Source: Luteibacter yeojuensis (GTDB lineage: Bacteria > Pseudomonadota > Gammaproteobacteria > Xanthomonadales > Rhodanobacteraceae). Taken from it: DNA of 64,000 bases. The position numbers and the translations under genes are program-made. The stretch is from NCBI RefSeq assembly GCF_011742875.1, contig NZ_JAAQTL010000001.1, positions 1,426,001-1,490,000 on the forward strand. The letters run 5' to 3'. Below are positions 18,259 to 29,718 of this stretch, piece by piece (positions within the stretch are counted from its first letter, which is position 1; every line of letters begins with the position of its first letter). The notes under the pieces were generated by a model, which did not search any database, was not told the origin of the DNA, and saw only the letters and a program-made list of their open reading frames with translations.

Positions 18259-20566
18259 GCCTTGCTCAGGGTGATGGCCGCGCCGTAAGGGGGCAGCATG
18301 GCGGTTTCGGGATGCGCGGCTTCGATCCACACGGCGCCGGCGGGCACCGTGGCGTCGATCGCCACCGGCAGGACGGCATCGCCGATGCGGGCGTTGCCGC
18401 CTTCGGCGAGGCCGAGCGCACCGGCGACGTCCGCGTTGATGCGGACGGCGGCCGGCCGGTTCAGCGGGTGCGCGTTCAGCGCGCCGGCACGGCGGAGCAC
18501 CGCGTCGCCGCGATAGATCGGCGTCGTGGCGAGACGCGAGAGCGTCGCACCCGTGCCGCGCTGTGCGAGCTGCTGCCGGGTCTCCGGGTTGCGGACGGTC
18601 AGCCCGTCGCGCAGGCCGGCAAGGTCGTCGAACTCGAAGCCGGGCAGGCCCAGTTCGCCGCCGAGGGCACGCAGTACCTTCCAGCCCGGACGCGCGTCGC
18701 CCGGCGCCTTGGCACCGGCGAGGACGGTCTGGGCGTTGCCTTCGACGTTGACGAGCGTGGCGTCGATCTCCGGTGTGAGACCGATCGGCAGGATCACGTC
18801 CGCCGAGTCCTTCAGCGCCTCGCCCGCGAAGGCCGCGAAAGCCACGACGGTCTGCGCCGAGTGCATAGCCTGCAGCGCGAGCGCGCCATCGGCGAAATCG
18901 TGCGGCGGTTCCACGTTGTAAAGCACGTAGCCCTTGCGCGGCTGCGCCAGCATGGCGCGCGCGTCGAGGCCGCCCGCACCCGGCAGCACACCGATCGAGG
19001 ACAGGCCCAGCGCGTTCGCGCCGACCGGGATCTCGTTGAAGGCGGCACCCGAGGCCTGGGCGATGAAGCGGGCGATGGCGCGCAACCACGACGCTTCCGG
19101 ATGCGTGGCGGCGGCGTGACCGAGGATCACCACCGCGCCTTCGGTCGACAGCGCCTTGAAGGCGTCGCGATGGGCGTCGGTGGTTTCCACGCCCTGCAGC
19201 GCGGTGGCGAGCGACTCCGGCACGGCCGTGCCGTTCTCGCCGGCGGCCTTGGCCAGCACCAGGAGTTCGTTCACCAGCGCATGCGGAGCGGCGACCGACT
19301 CGCCGGCCAGCGGATAGTTGAAGTTGAAGTGCGCCGGGTTGACGGCATAGACCTTCGCGCCCTTCTTCACCGCCTGGCGCACGCGATGGTTGAGGAGCGG
19401 CACTTCCTGACGCAGGTCGGAACCGACCAGCAGCGCCGCCTTGACCTTGTCGAGCGACGCGACGGTCGAGGCGAACGGCTTCGCGAACGCGTTGTCGGCG
19501 AAATCGAGCTGGCGCAGGCGGTGGTCGATATGGGCGCTGCCCAGGCCACGGGCGAGGCGGACGAGCAGCTCGCCCTCCTCGTTCGAGGTGGCACCGTGCA
19601 CCAGCATGCCGATGTCGGAACCGGCGACGCTCTTCAGCGCCTCGCGGGCGACCGACAGCGCGTCGTCCCAGGTGGTGGCCGACCACTGGCCGTTACGCTT
19701 CACCATCGGCGACTTCACGCGGTCCGCGGCGTACAGGCCCTGGTGGCTGTAGCGGTCGCGGTCCGAGAGCCAGCATTCGTTGATGGTTTCGTTGTCGCGC
19801 GGCACGTTGCGTAGCACTTCGCCGCGGCGCGTGTGCATCCACAGGTTCGAGCCCAGCGCGTCGTGGTAGCCGATGGACGGGCGCGCGATCAGTTCCCAGG
19901 CGCGGGCCTGGAACTGGAACGGCTTGTTGGTCAGCGCGCCGACCGGGCAGACGTCGATGATGTTGCCCGACAGTTCGCTCTCGATCGTCTTGCCGATATA
20001 GGTGCCGATCTCCAGGTTCTCGCCACGGCTCATGCCGCCGAGCTCGTACGTGCCGGCGATCTCGCTGGTGAAGCGGACGCAGCGCGTGCACTGGATGCAG
20101 CGGGTCATCTCGGTGGCGATCAGCGGGCCGAGGTTCTCGTCGGCGACGGTGCGCTTGCGCTCGTTGAAGCGCGACACCGAACGGCCGTAGCCGAGCGAAA
20201 CGTCCTGCAGTTCGCACTCGCCGCCCTGGTCGCAGATCGGGCAGTCGAGCGGATGGTTGATGAGGAGGAACTCCATCACGTTGCGCTGCGACTTGAGCGC
20301 CTTGTCCGAACGCGTGAAGACCTTCATGCCCTCGCCCACCGGCGTGGCGCAGGCCGGCGCGGGTTTCGGCATCTTCTCGATTTCCACCAGGCACATGCGG
20401 CAGTTGGCGGCGATCGGGAGCTTGCGGTGGTAGCAGAAGCGCGGGATGGGAATACCGACGGCATCGGCCGCCTGGATGATCATCGACCCCTTGGCTACCT
20501 GCACCGGCACGCCGTCGATCTCGATGTTGACGAGGTCCGGCGCGGCATTGGCTACGGGCTGCGCAC

Positions 20567-20570
<4 letters not shown>
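18255..20570 (-). CDS. nuoG: NADH-quinone oxidoreductase subunit G
   Basis: 771-aa iron-sulfur subunit of the peripheral arm. The N-terminus holds the 2Fe-2S motif ([20 protein letters not shown]), then the His-ligated 4Fe-4S motif ([18 protein letters not shown]) and a further 4Fe-4S motif ([10 protein letters not shown] with a later CPVGAL). From about residue 220 the protein is a molybdopterin-oxidoreductase-like domain without catalytic cofactor, as in other bacterial NuoG. Its ATG overlaps the nuoF stop and its TGA overlaps the nuoH start. Confidence 0.97.
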
Positions 20571-21910
<1,340 letters not shown>

Positions 21911-21920
21911 TGCCCTTACC

Positions 21921-22448
21921 TCACTTGAGACCGTCGAGGATCGCGTCGACCGATTCGGTCGTCAGCTTCTCGTGGTAGTGACCGTTGACGACCATCATCG
22001 GCGCGCCGGCGCATGCGGCCAGGCACTCCTCTTCCTGCTTGAGATAGATGCGGCCGTCGGCGGTGCTCTCGCCGGTCTTGATGCCGAGCTTCTTCTCGCA
22101 GTGGCGGACGAGCCCTTCGGCGCCGTTGAGCCAGCAGGAAATGTTGGTGCAGATGGCGACGTTGTTGCGACCGACGGGCGAGGTCTCGAACATCGAGTAG
22201 AAGCTCGCGATCTCGTAGGCCCAGATCGCCGGCAGGTCGAGGTACTTCGCGACCGCGGTGATCAGTTCGTCGTTAAGGTAACCCTGGTTCTGTTCCTGCG
22301 CGCCCATCAGGCCCTGGATCAGCGCCGAGCGCTTGCGGTCCGGCGGGAACTTGGACACCCAGTGATCGATGTGGGCACGCGTGTGATCGTTGAGCACGAC
22401 GAGGGGATCGACGTCCTTGACCTGCTCGAAATGACCGGTGGCTTTCAT
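21921..22448 (-). CDS. nuoE: NADH-quinone oxidoreductase subunit E (2Fe-2S)
   Basis: 175-aa thioredoxin-like subunit with the off-path 2Fe-2S cluster N1a. The four cysteine ligands are seen in CTNISC (first pair) and ECLAAC (second pair). The N-terminal helical bundle includes [17 protein letters not shown]. It lies between nuoD (23 bp upstream) and nuoF. Confidence 0.96.
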   Translation of the reverse strand: MKATGHFEQVKDVDPLVVLNDHTRAHIDHWVSKFPPDRKRSALIQGLMGAQEQNQGYLNDELITAVAKYLDLPAIWAYEIASFYSMFETSPVGRNNVAICTNISCWLNGAEGLVRHCEKKLGIKTGESTADGRIYLKQEEECLAACAGAPMMVVNGHYHEKLTTESVDAILDGLK

Positions 22449-22471
22449 GATTTAAGTTCACTCCGTCTTTC

Positions 22472-23725
22472 TTAGCGGTCGACTTCGCCGAAGACGAGAT
22501 CGTAGGTGCCGATCATCGCAACGACGTCGGCCAGCATGTGGCCCCTCACGACAGCGTCGATCGAGGACAGGTGCGCGAAGCCGGGCGCGCGCAGGTGCAC
22601 GCGGAAAGGCTTGTTCGCGCCGTCTGACACGAGGTAGCAGCCGAACTCGCCCTTGGGCGCCTCGACCGCGGCATAGGTCTCGCCCGCGGGCACGCCGTAG
22701 CCTTCGGTGAAGAGCTTGAAGTGGTGGATCAGCGCTTCCATGTCGTTTTTCATTTCTTCACGACTGGGCGGCGCGACCTTGTAGTTCTGCACCATCACCG
22801 GACCCGGGTTGGCCTTCAGCCATGCCACGCACTGCTGGATGATGCGGTTCGACTGGCGCATTTCCTCGACGCGCACGAGGTAGCGGTCGTAGCAATCGCC
22901 GTTGACGCCCACCGGGATGTCGAAGTCCATGTCCGCGTAGGCGGCGTACGGCTGCTTCTTGCGCAGGTCCCAGGCGATGCCCGAGCCGCGCAGCATGGCG
23001 CCGGTCATGCCCCAGGCCTGCGCCTGTTCGGGCGAGATCACGCCGATGCCGACCGTGCGCTGTTTCCAGATGCGGTTGTTGGTGAGCAGCGCTTCGTATT
23101 CGTCGACGCGTGCCGGGAAGTCGTTGGTGAACTCCGTCAGGTAGTCCAGCATCGAGCCTTCGCGCCAGGCGTTCAGGCGCTTCAGGTCGCCGCCCTTGTG
23201 CCACGGCGACTCGCGGTACTTCGACATCTGCTCCGGCAGGTCGCGGTACACGCCGCCCGGACGGTAGTACGTGGCGTGCATGCGCGCGCCCGACACCGCC
23301 TCGTACACGTCCATCAGTTCCTCGCGCTCACGGAACGCATAGAGGAAGACGGCCATGGCGCCGAGGTCGAGCGCGTTCGAGCCCACCCACATGAGGTGGT
23401 TGAGGATGCGGGTGATCTCGTCGAACATCGTGCGGATGTACTGCGCACGGAGCGGCGCCTCGATGCCGAGCAGGTTCTCGATGGCGCGCACGTAGGCGTG
23501 CTCGTTGCACATCATCGACACGTAGTCGAGACGGTCCATGTAACCGATGGACTGGTTGAACGGCTTGGACTCGGCGAGCTTTTCGGTGCCACGGTGCAGC
23601 AGGCCGATGTGCGGATCGGCGCGGACGATCGTCTCGCCGTCCATCTCCAGCACGAGGCGCAGCACGCCGTGCGCAGCGGGATGCTGCGGGCCGAAGTTCA
23701 TCGTGTAATTGCGGATTTCTTCCAC
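22472..23725 (-). CDS. nuoD: NADH-quinone oxidoreductase subunit D
   Basis: 417-aa subunit related to the large subunit of NiFe hydrogenases; with NuoB it forms the quinone-reduction site. The N-terminal loop [15 protein letters not shown] carries the conserved His thought to contact quinone, and the C-terminus ends in the family pattern DLVFGEVDR. No Ni-Fe cysteine ligands are expected. It lies 3 bp after nuoC, from which it is a separate gene, unlike the E. coli nuoCD fusion. Confidence 0.97.
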   Translation of the reverse strand: MEEIRNYTMNFGPQHPAAHGVLRLVLEMDGETIVRADPHIGLLHRGTEKLAESKPFNQSIGYMDRLDYVSMMCNEHAYVRAIENLLGIEAPLRAQYIRTMFDEITRILNHLMWVGSNALDLGAMAVFLYAFREREELMDVYEAVSGARMHATYYRPGGVYRDLPEQMSKYRESPWHKGGDLKRLNAWREGSMLDYLTEFTNDFPARVDEYEALLTNNRIWKQRTVGIGVISPEQAQAWGMTGAMLRGSGIAWDLRKKQPYAAYADMDFDIPVGVNGDCYDRYLVRVEEMRQSNRIIQQCVAWLKANPGPVMVQNYKVAPPSREEMKNDMEALIHHFKLFTEGYGVPAGETYAAVEAPKGEFGCYLVSDGANKPFRVHLRAPGFAHLSSIDAVVRGHMLADVVAMIGTYDLVFGEVDR

Positions 23726-23728
23726 GGC

Positions 23729-24454
23729 TTAATTCTCCCGCCAGTGGTCGGCGGATTCCGCCCTGGCCTGATCGAGGTCGGCGTCGTTGCGGATCGTGCG
23801 CGGCACCAGCACGCGCGGCTCGATCGAAACCGGTTCGTACACCACGCGCTTCTGCTCGGGGTCGTAGCGGACCTCGACGTTGCCGATCAGCGGGAAGTCC
23901 TTGCGGAACGGATGACCGACGAAGCCGTAATCGGTAAGGATGCGGCGAAGGTCGGGATGACCGTCGAAGATGATGCCGTAGAGGTCGAACGTCTCGCGCT
24001 CGAACCAGTCGGCGCCCGGCCAGATCGGCGTGATCGACGGCACCACCGGGAACGCGTCGTCCTCGCAGGACGCGCGCAGGCGGATGCGCTGGTTGTGTTC
24101 GATCGACAGCAGGTGGATCACCGCGGCGAAGCGGCGCTGCTGCTCGACCCGCGGGCGTTCGGCCCAGGTGAAGCGGCCCGTGGCCTGCCCTTCCACGCCG
24201 CGCGAGAAGCTCTCGCCCTGCGCGGTGTCCGTGTCCCACTCCGTCTTGCCGTAACCGAAGTAGTCGACGCCGCAAACGTCGATGATGGTGCCGAAGCGGA
24301 AGCCGGCTTCGTCGCGCAACGCGGTGGCGACGGAGATGAGGTCGCGCGGAGCCACCTCGGCGGTGACTTCGTTGCGCTCCACCTTCACGCTCAGCATGTC
24401 GCCGAAGCGCGCGGCGAGCCGTTCGACCAGCGAGGTCTCGTTAGTAACGCTCAT
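23729..24454 (-). CDS. nuoC: NADH-quinone oxidoreductase subunit C
   Basis: 241-aa peripheral-arm subunit without cofactors, homologous to the 30-kDa subunit. The signature [22 protein letters not shown] and the following [15 protein letters not shown] are diagnostic. It supports the NuoB-NuoD module. It lies 15 bp downstream of nuoB and 3 bp upstream of nuoD. Confidence 0.97.
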   Translation of the reverse strand: MSVTNETSLVERLAARFGDMLSVKVERNEVTAEVAPRDLISVATALRDEAGFRFGTIIDVCGVDYFGYGKTEWDTDTAQGESFSRGVEGQATGRFTWAERPRVEQQRRFAAVIHLLSIEHNQRIRLRASCEDDAFPVVPSITPIWPGADWFERETFDLYGIIFDGHPDLRRILTDYGFVGHPFRKDFPLIGNVEVRYDPEQKRVVYEPVSIEPRVLVPRTIRNDADLDQARAESADHWREN

Positions 24455-24469
24455 GATGCCCTGGCCCTG

Positions 24470-25024
24470 TTAGCGCGCGATCGTGTGGGTGCGGCGGATC
24501 TTCTTCTGCAGCTGCAGGATGCCGTGGATCAGCGCTTCGGCCGTCGGCGGGCAACCCGGCACGTAGATGTCGACCGGAACGATGCGATCGCAGCCACGCA
24601 CGACCGAATAGGAATAGTGGTAATAGCCGCCGCCGTTGGCGCACGAGCCCATCGAGATGACCCACTTCGGGTCGGGCATCTGGTCGTAGACCTTGCGCAG
24701 CGCGGGGGCCATCTTGTTGACCAGCGTGCCGGCCACGATCATCACGTCGGACTGGCGCGGGCTGGGACGGAAGATCACGCCATAGCGGTCCAGGTCGAGG
24801 CGCGCGGCACCCGCGTGCATCATCTCGACGGCGCAGCAGGCGAGGCCGAAGGTCATCGGCCACATGGAACCGGTGCGGGCCCAGTTCATCAGGGCGTCGA
24901 TGCTCGTGACGCCGAAGCCGCGGTTCACCGCCGGCGCGTCGCCGTTGGGACGCAGGATGTCGTCGACGAGGTTGAGCGGCTCCGGGTTGTGCATCACCCG
25001 GTCGATGCTGGTCATCACTCCCAT
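24470..25024 (-). CDS. nuoB: NADH-quinone oxidoreductase subunit B (cluster N2)
   Basis: 184-aa subunit holding the terminal 4Fe-4S cluster N2, which reduces quinone. The ligands are Cys63-Cys64 (LACCAVE), Cys128 (GSCAN) and Cys158 (PGCPP). The start at 25024 has AGAAGGGAG with good spacing and overlaps the end of nuoA by 10 bp; an in-frame ATG at 25015 would give a TGATG junction instead. The longer upstream frame to 25507 is out of frame with nuoA and not real. Confidence 0.97.
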   Translation of the reverse strand: MGVMTSIDRVMHNPEPLNLVDDILRPNGDAPAVNRGFGVTSIDALMNWARTGSMWPMTFGLACCAVEMMHAGAARLDLDRYGVIFRPSPRQSDVMIVAGTLVNKMAPALRKVYDQMPDPKWVISMGSCANGGGYYHYSYSVVRGCDRIVPVDIYVPGCPPTAEALIHGILQLQKKIRRTHTIAR

Positions 25025-25371
25025 TCGAGCGCTCCCTTCTTCCAGACGTAAGCGAAACCGACCACGAGCAGCGCGAGGAACAGCGCCATTTCGACGAGCG
25101 CGATCACGCCGATCTTGTCGAAGACCACCGCCCACGGGAAAAGGAAGGCGATTTCGAGGTCGAAGATGATGAAGAGGATGGCGATGAGGTAATAGCGCAC
25201 GTCGAACTTCATGCGCGCATCCTCGAAGGCCTCGAAGCCGCACTCGTACGGCGCGAGCTTCTCCGCATCCGGACGCTTCGGACCGGCGAGCATGCCGATC
25301 ACCAGGAGGGCGATGCCAAGGCCGACTGCTGCGGCGATGAACAACAGGACGGGCCAGTATTGGGCAAGCAC
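25015..25371 (-). CDS. nuoA: NADH-quinone oxidoreductase subunit A
   Basis: 118-aa three-helix membrane subunit and first gene of the operon. It has the conserved [36 protein letters not shown] segment, in which the Cys loop lines the quinone chamber. All 14 subunit genes follow in the order A to N without interruption, so this window encodes a whole complex I. Confidence 0.96.
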   Translation of the reverse strand: MLAQYWPVLLFIAAAVGLGIALLVIGMLAGPKRPDAEKLAPYECGFEAFEDARMKFDVRYYLIAILFIIFDLEIAFLFPWAVVFDKIGVIALVEMALFLALLVVGFAYVWKKGALEWE

Positions 25372-25671
25372 GATGCTGCGTACCTCCGCGCCTCGCTGGG
25401 CGCATCAGTGACCGTCGACGGGGACGAGCGGTCCGGCTAGTGTCGCCGGAGCTTTTATCGAATCGATCCAAACGGTCCGATCCGAGCCGGCGCAACGAGC
25501 GCGCCAACGACTCCGGATATCCACAATCTCACGTTGGGGAACCGATCTATTGTACCAGTGCGTGCAGGTATGCCGACAAGTCTTAATGAAGGGAAACTGC
25601 CTTGCGAAAGTGGATTCGCAGGGTTTTCGCCCGGGACGGACGGACGCGAGGCGCAGGACGGCGCCTGGGGG
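25372..25671 (-). promoter_or_regulatory. Upstream region of the nuo operon
   Basis: No gene seen. On the minus strand TACAAT (25549-25554) is a good -10, with TTGTCG (25574-25579) 19 bp upstream as a weak -35; this would give a leader of about 170 nt. A short stem CCGGC/GCCGG (about 25432-25448) would lie in that leader. The gap also receives the end of the superoperon finishing with the PilZ gene, with no obvious terminator, so read-through into nuo is possible. Confidence 0.35.
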
Positions 25672-26037
25672 TCACATGGTCTGGGTCGGACGTTCCGAGG
25701 CGAGGGTGCCCGCCAGCAGGCCCTCGATCCGCTGCCGGGCGGCCTCGCTTTCCGGCGACTCGTTGAACTGGACCCCTACCCCCGCCGTCCGGTTGCCCTG
25801 GGCGCCCACAGGCGTGATCCAGACCACCTTGCCGGCCACGGAGATGCGCTCGTTCTCGTCGATCAGGGTCACCAGGAGGGCTACCTCGTCGCCCAGGCTG
25901 TAGCGCTGGGCGGTGGGCGCGAACAGGCCGCCCGTCTTCAGGTACGGCATGTACGAGATGTACAGCGAGTTCACGTCCTTGATCTTCAGCGAAAGGATGC
26001 CCTGTCGCGGAGACGAGCTGGTGGCGTTCATGGACAT
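25672..26037 (-). CDS. pilZ: PilZ-domain protein, type IV pilus PilZ-like
   Basis: 121-aa single-domain PilZ protein. The order tmk-holB-pilZ and the short length match the PilZ protein needed for type IV pilus assembly in Pseudomonas and Xanthomonas. The usual c-di-GMP RxxxR motif at the N-terminus is not evident; the end of the domain is NRTAGVGVQF. This agrees with family knowledge that this PilZ does not bind c-di-GMP well. AGGGAA precedes the ATG. It is last in the superoperon and separated from holB by a PIG-L gene. Confidence 0.85.
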   Translation of the reverse strand: MSMNATSSSPRQGILSLKIKDVNSLYISYMPYLKTGGLFAPTAQRYSLGDEVALLVTLIDENERISVAGKVVWITPVGAQGNRTAGVGVQFNESPESEAARQRIEGLLAGTLASERPTQTM

Positions 26038-26065
26038 AGGATTCCCTTGATTGACGCCATGCTAG

Positions 26066-27028
26066 CTACCCCACCGGCCGGGCGACAAGCCCGACCGGCT
26101 CCGGGTCCTGCCCGGCCCAGCCATAGCGGTCGTAGATCCATGGGGTGGACAGGTCGGCGGTGAGCTTCACGAACGCCGGGCCGGGGGTATCGCGGAGGGG
26201 AAGTATCCAGTCCCCGCCCGCCCGCTCCAGCGGTGCCTTGCGCCAGGGCCAGACGGCCACGCCCTGCCCGTCCGCGAGGACCACCCGCAGCCTGGCCCGG
26301 GCGAGCGGGCCCGGCCGCCACGGCAGGCGCAACGCCCCCGTACCCGGCGCCGGCGGGGGCCGGTCGAAGCGCTCCGGCCGCGACGCGATGCGGAGCATCC
26401 GCTTCCGGCTGAGGGCCATCTGCGTCGCATGCTCCAGCACGGCGCCGATCTTGGTCGCCTGGCGCTCCGGGTCCAGGTCCGGCACGAGCAGGTCTTCCGG
26501 CGCGGACCGCTCCGTGCCGTGGACCATGTAGGTCAGCACCTCGGCCATGGACCCGGTGGCGGCGAGCGCCAGGCGTACCAGCACGTGGGCCGAGCCATGG
26601 TCGGGATGACTGTCGCCCAGGTCGGGAATGACGACGAGGTTCGGCCGCGCACGCTCCAGCACCCGGCGGATGGCGCCGAGGGCCTGGCCGTGGCGCAGGC
26701 GCAGCTCGCTGGTCACCTGCATGTCGTGCCAGCCAAGGGCGTGCAGGTGGTCGGTGCCCAGGCCGAGCCGGCCCAGCGCTGCCGCGACCTCGCCGCGCCG
26801 CCGTGCGCCCCAGCGCGCCCGCGCCTCGGCACCCACCACGAGGCGCCGCTCGAGCCAGCGCTGCGGCCAGGGATTGTCGTCGCCGTCGGTCAGGAGGAGC
26901 ACGTCGGCACGCCCGCCCGCGGCGAGCGTGCGCTGGATCAGCATGCCGGCGGCCAGCGATTCGTCGTCGGGATGCGGCGCGACGACAAGGAGGCGGGTGC
27001 TGCCGTCGATGACCGGATGGCGTGGCAA
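26066..27028 (-). CDS. PIG-L family deacetylase
   Basis: 320-aa zinc-dependent deacetylase of the LmbE/PIG-L family. The motif PHPDDE (His19, Asp22) and the second motif SHPDHGSAH (His141, His144, His148) give the expected metal ligands. Family members remove acetyl groups from N-acetylglucosamine-containing sugars. Residues about 220-320 form a non-catalytic C-terminal region with no family I recognise. No signal peptide, so it should act in the cytoplasm. It starts 88 bp downstream of holB and ends 28 bp before pilZ, a place where related genomes usually have no gene. Substrate unknown. Confidence 0.88.
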   Translation of the reverse strand: MPRHPVIDGSTRLLVVAPHPDDESLAAGMLIQRTLAAGGRADVLLLTDGDDNPWPQRWLERRLVVGAEARARWGARRRGEVAAALGRLGLGTDHLHALGWHDMQVTSELRLRHGQALGAIRRVLERARPNLVVIPDLGDSHPDHGSAHVLVRLALAATGSMAEVLTYMVHGTERSAPEDLLVPDLDPERQATKIGAVLEHATQMALSRKRMLRIASRPERFDRPPPAPGTGALRLPWRPGPLARARLRVVLADGQGVAVWPWRKAPLERAGGDWILPLRDTPGPAFVKLTADLSTPWIYDRYGWAGQDPEPVGLVARPVG

Positions 27029-27116
27029 GGAGAACTCCGAGGATCGAAACGTCGGCTCGATTAAGACCGAAGCCGCGATAAAAGCGCGTCAACGGCTCTC
27101 GCAGGAAAACCGGCTC

Positions 27117-28052
27117 TCAACGCCAGGCGGCCAGCACCTCGAGCAGGACGAGGTCGGCCCGCAGCGGCCCCCGCAAGGCATCGCGCGCGCGGTTCGCCTT
27201 CGTGTACCAGCCGTCGAGCGCCTCGTCGTCGAGCTGGCTCTCCAGCGGCGGCGGCGTTCCGGATGCCCGGGCGCGCAATTCGTCGGTGACGGCCTGCGCG
27301 GCGAACCACAGGTAGCGCGACGGATCGGCAGCCTGCCAGCGCTTCACGACCTCCATCGCGTCGCCGCGTCCCGCGGCAAGCGCCTTGAGGTCGTGGCGAA
27401 CCTCGCCGCGTTGCTTGAGCGCGCCATCGGCGGCCCACGTGCGCGCCATGCCCGGATTGCCTCCGGCGGCATCCAGCGCGGCGGCCGCATCGGCCACGCC
27501 CTGGGCGCGCAGCCAGTCGAGCGCGGTCTCGCGCGGCGGCACCAGGAAATCGATGCGCTGGCAGCGGCTGCGGATCGTCGCCGGCAGTCGCGCCGGCTCG
27601 TCGGCGACCAACGCCAGGAGGGTCGAGGGCGTCGGCTCCTCGAGCGTCTTGAGCAACGCGTTCGCCGCCGCGGCGTTCATCGCGTCCGCCGGGTCGATCG
27701 TCACCACCTGCCAGCCGCCGAACTGGCTGGCCATCGACAGCCTTTGGGAAAGATCGCGGATCTGGTCCACGACGATCTCGCTGCGCGTGGCGCCGTCCTT
27801 GCGCAGCCCGAACGACAGCGCGACCAGGTCGGGATGCGTGCCGGCAGCCACCAGCTGGCAGGCGCGGCAGGTGCCGCAGGCCATGCCTTGCACCGGGTGC
27901 TGGCAGAGCAGGCCTTTCACGAAGGCGGCGAGGAAGTCGCGCTTGCCCAGGCCGGCCGGCCCGGCAAGCAGCAACGCATGCGGGAGCGCGCCGCGCTCGC
28001 GCCGCGCCTGCAGGCGCGACCACGCCTCGTCGTGCCAGGGCCACAGGCTCAC
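27117..28052 (-). CDS. holB: DNA polymerase III subunit delta'
   Basis: 311-aa clamp-loader subunit. It has a degenerate P-loop (GPAGLGKRDF, Lys-Arg where Lys-Thr would be), in keeping with the non-hydrolysing delta' subunit, a four-Cys zinc module (CQHPVQGMACGTCRACQ) and SRC-like sensor segment IRSRCQRIDF. It works with DnaX and HolA to load the sliding clamp. The GTG start at 28052 overlaps the tmk stop as GTGA. Confidence 0.93.
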   Translation of the reverse strand: MSLWPWHDEAWSRLQARRERGALPHALLLAGPAGLGKRDFLAAFVKGLLCQHPVQGMACGTCRACQLVAAGTHPDLVALSFGLRKDGATRSEIVVDQIRDLSQRLSMASQFGGWQVVTIDPADAMNAAAANALLKTLEEPTPSTLLALVADEPARLPATIRSRCQRIDFLVPPRETALDWLRAQGVADAAAALDAAGGNPGMARTWAADGALKQRGEVRHDLKALAAGRGDAMEVVKRWQAADPSRYLWFAAQAVTDELRARASGTPPPLESQLDDEALDGWYTKANRARDALRGPLRADLVLLEVLAAWR

Positions 28053-28699
28053 GACGGTGCCCCCGCGAGCAGCGCCTCGACGCCGGCGATCGCCTGGGCG
28101 AGCACGTCGTCCTTCGATGCCGTGGCATCGAGCAGGCGGAAGCGCGCGGGTTCCGCCGCGGCGCGGGCGCGATAGGTGTCGCGCACACGCTCGAAGAATG
28201 CGTCGCCTTCCACTTCGATGCGGTCGATCTCGCCGCGGCCCGCCGCGCGCGCGCGGCCGTCGCCGACCGGCAGGTCGAGCAGGAGCGTCACGTCGGGCTT
28301 CAGGCCCTCGGCGGCCCAGCGCTCCAGCTCGGCGATGCGCTCCATGGGCTGGCCGCGACCACCGCCCTGGTAGGCATAGCTGGCATCGGTGAAGCGGTCG
28401 CAGAGCACCCAGCGGCCCGCGGCGAGCGCGGGCTCGATCACCTGGCGGACGAGTTGCGCGCGGGAGGCGAACATGAGCAGCAGCTCGGATTCGGCACAGA
28501 GTTCGTTGTTCGCGGCGTCCAGCACGAGGGCGCGGACGGCCTCGCCCACGGCGGTGCCGCCCGGTTCGCGCGTCACGACGAGGTCCACGCCATGCCCGCG
28601 CAGGTGCGCTTCCAGGCCACGCAGCAAGGTGCTCTTGCCGGCGCCTTCGCCGCCTTCGAGGGTGATGAGCCGGCCGCGTTGGGAGATCGTCACTGGCAT
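28049..28699 (-). CDS. tmk: Thymidylate kinase
   Basis: 216-aa dTMP kinase, making dTDP for DNA synthesis. P-loop GGEGAGKSTLL near residues 15-26, the DRF motif (CDRFTDASYAYQGGGRG) for the base site, and the LID region GRARAAGRGEIDRIE are seen. The ATG at 28699 overlaps the end of mltG by 10 bp; an in-frame GTG at 28693 is an alternative. Downstream it overlaps holB. Confidence 0.95.
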   Translation of the reverse strand: MPVTISQRGRLITLEGGEGAGKSTLLRGLEAHLRGHGVDLVVTREPGGTAVGEAVRALVLDAANNELCAESELLLMFASRAQLVRQVIEPALAAGRWVLCDRFTDASYAYQGGGRGQPMERIAELERWAAEGLKPDVTLLLDLPVGDGRARAAGRGEIDRIEVEGDAFFERVRDTYRARAAAEPARFRLLDATASKDDVLAQAIAGVEALLAGAPS

Positions 28700-29718
28700 C
28701 GTTTCAACTGGTAGCAGGCCACGGCCCGGTTGTGTTGTTCCAGGGTCGACGAGAAGACGTGGCTGCCGTCGCCCCGGGCGACGAAATACAGCTCATTGCC
28801 TTCCGCCGGATGCAGCGCCGCCTGGATCGCCGCACGCCCGGGAAGGGCGATCGGCGTCGGCGGCAGGCCGACCCGCATGTACGTATTGTAGGGACTGTCG
28901 GCGGTGAGGTCGCTGCGGCGGATGTTCCCGGCGTAAGCCGCGCCCATGCCGTAAATGACGGTCGGGTCCGTCTGCAGGAGCATGCGCAGCTGCAGGCGGC
29001 GCACGAAGACCCCGGCGATGCGCGGACGCTCGTCCGCCCTGCCCGTTTCCTTCTCCACGATGGACGCGAGGATCAATGCCTCGTAGGGCGAGGCGAGCGG
29101 CAGGTCCGGCGCGCGCCCGGCCCAGGCCACATCCAGCGTCTTCGTCATCGCCGCATACGCGCGCTTCAGGATGCTGGAGTCGGTATCGCCCTTCACGTAC
29201 GCATAGGTTTCCGGAAGGAAGCGCCCTTCCGGGTTCTCACCCTCGGCACCCAGGCGCTTCATCAGCCCAGCGTCGTCGACCCCCGCCGTGTCGTGCGCGA
29301 GCGTGTCCACCGAAGCCAGCGCGCGGCGCAGGTCGGCGAACGTCCAGCCGTCGACGATGGTGAAGTTGCGCTGCTTGACCTTACCGGCCGCCATGTCGGC
29401 GATCAGTTCGCGCGGCGTCATCGCCGGGCGCAGTGCGTATTCGCCCGCGTGCAGGCGGCCCGAAGCGCGCATCTCCATCGCCAGCAGGCGCCAGTAGAGC
29501 GGCGAGGCCCGCGTGACCTTGCGCGCGCGCAGGTCGCGCACGATGTCCTTGAACGAGGCGCCCCGCGCGACGTCGATGCTCTGCCCCGCCACGGGAATGT
29601 CCAGCGGCGCGCGGGCGAACCGCGCCCAGTCGAACCACAGCCACGCACCCGCGGCGATCGCCGCGACCAGCACCGTCATCAGGAGGGCTCGCCAAAGGGC
29701 GAGGCCGCGAATCTTCAT
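28690..29718 (-). CDS. mltG: Endolytic murein transglycosylase
   Basis: 342-aa YceG/MltG protein. One N-terminal transmembrane helix (about 9-28) anchors a periplasmic LysM-like and catalytic domain. The catalytic Glu is in ILASIVEKETG, and the C-terminal TDPTVIYGMG and NTYMRVGLPPTPIALPG motifs are family signatures. It cuts nascent glycan strands and sets their length. Its ATG overlaps the pabC stop as ATGA. Confidence 0.95.
   Translation of the reverse strand: MKIRGLALWRALLMTVLVAAIAAGAWLWFDWARFARAPLDIPVAGQSIDVARGASFKDIVRDLRARKVTRASPLYWRLLAMEMRASGRLHAGEYALRPAMTPRELIADMAAGKVKQRNFTIVDGWTFADLRRALASVDTLAHDTAGVDDAGLMKRLGAEGENPEGRFLPETYAYVKGDTDSSILKRAYAAMTKTLDVAWAGRAPDLPLASPYEALILASIVEKETGRADERPRIAGVFVRRLQLRMLLQTDPTVIYGMGAAYAGNIRRSDLTADSPYNTYMRVGLPPTPIALPGRAAIQAALHPAEGNELYFVARGDGSHVFSSTLEQHNRAVACYQLKRCQ

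Noticed and set aside
17230..19686. 818-aa frame suggesting a fused NuoG-NuoH
   Set aside because: Only the last 342 residues are NuoH. The upstream part is the out-of-frame reading of nuoG, which has its own complete frame ending at an ATGA overlap.
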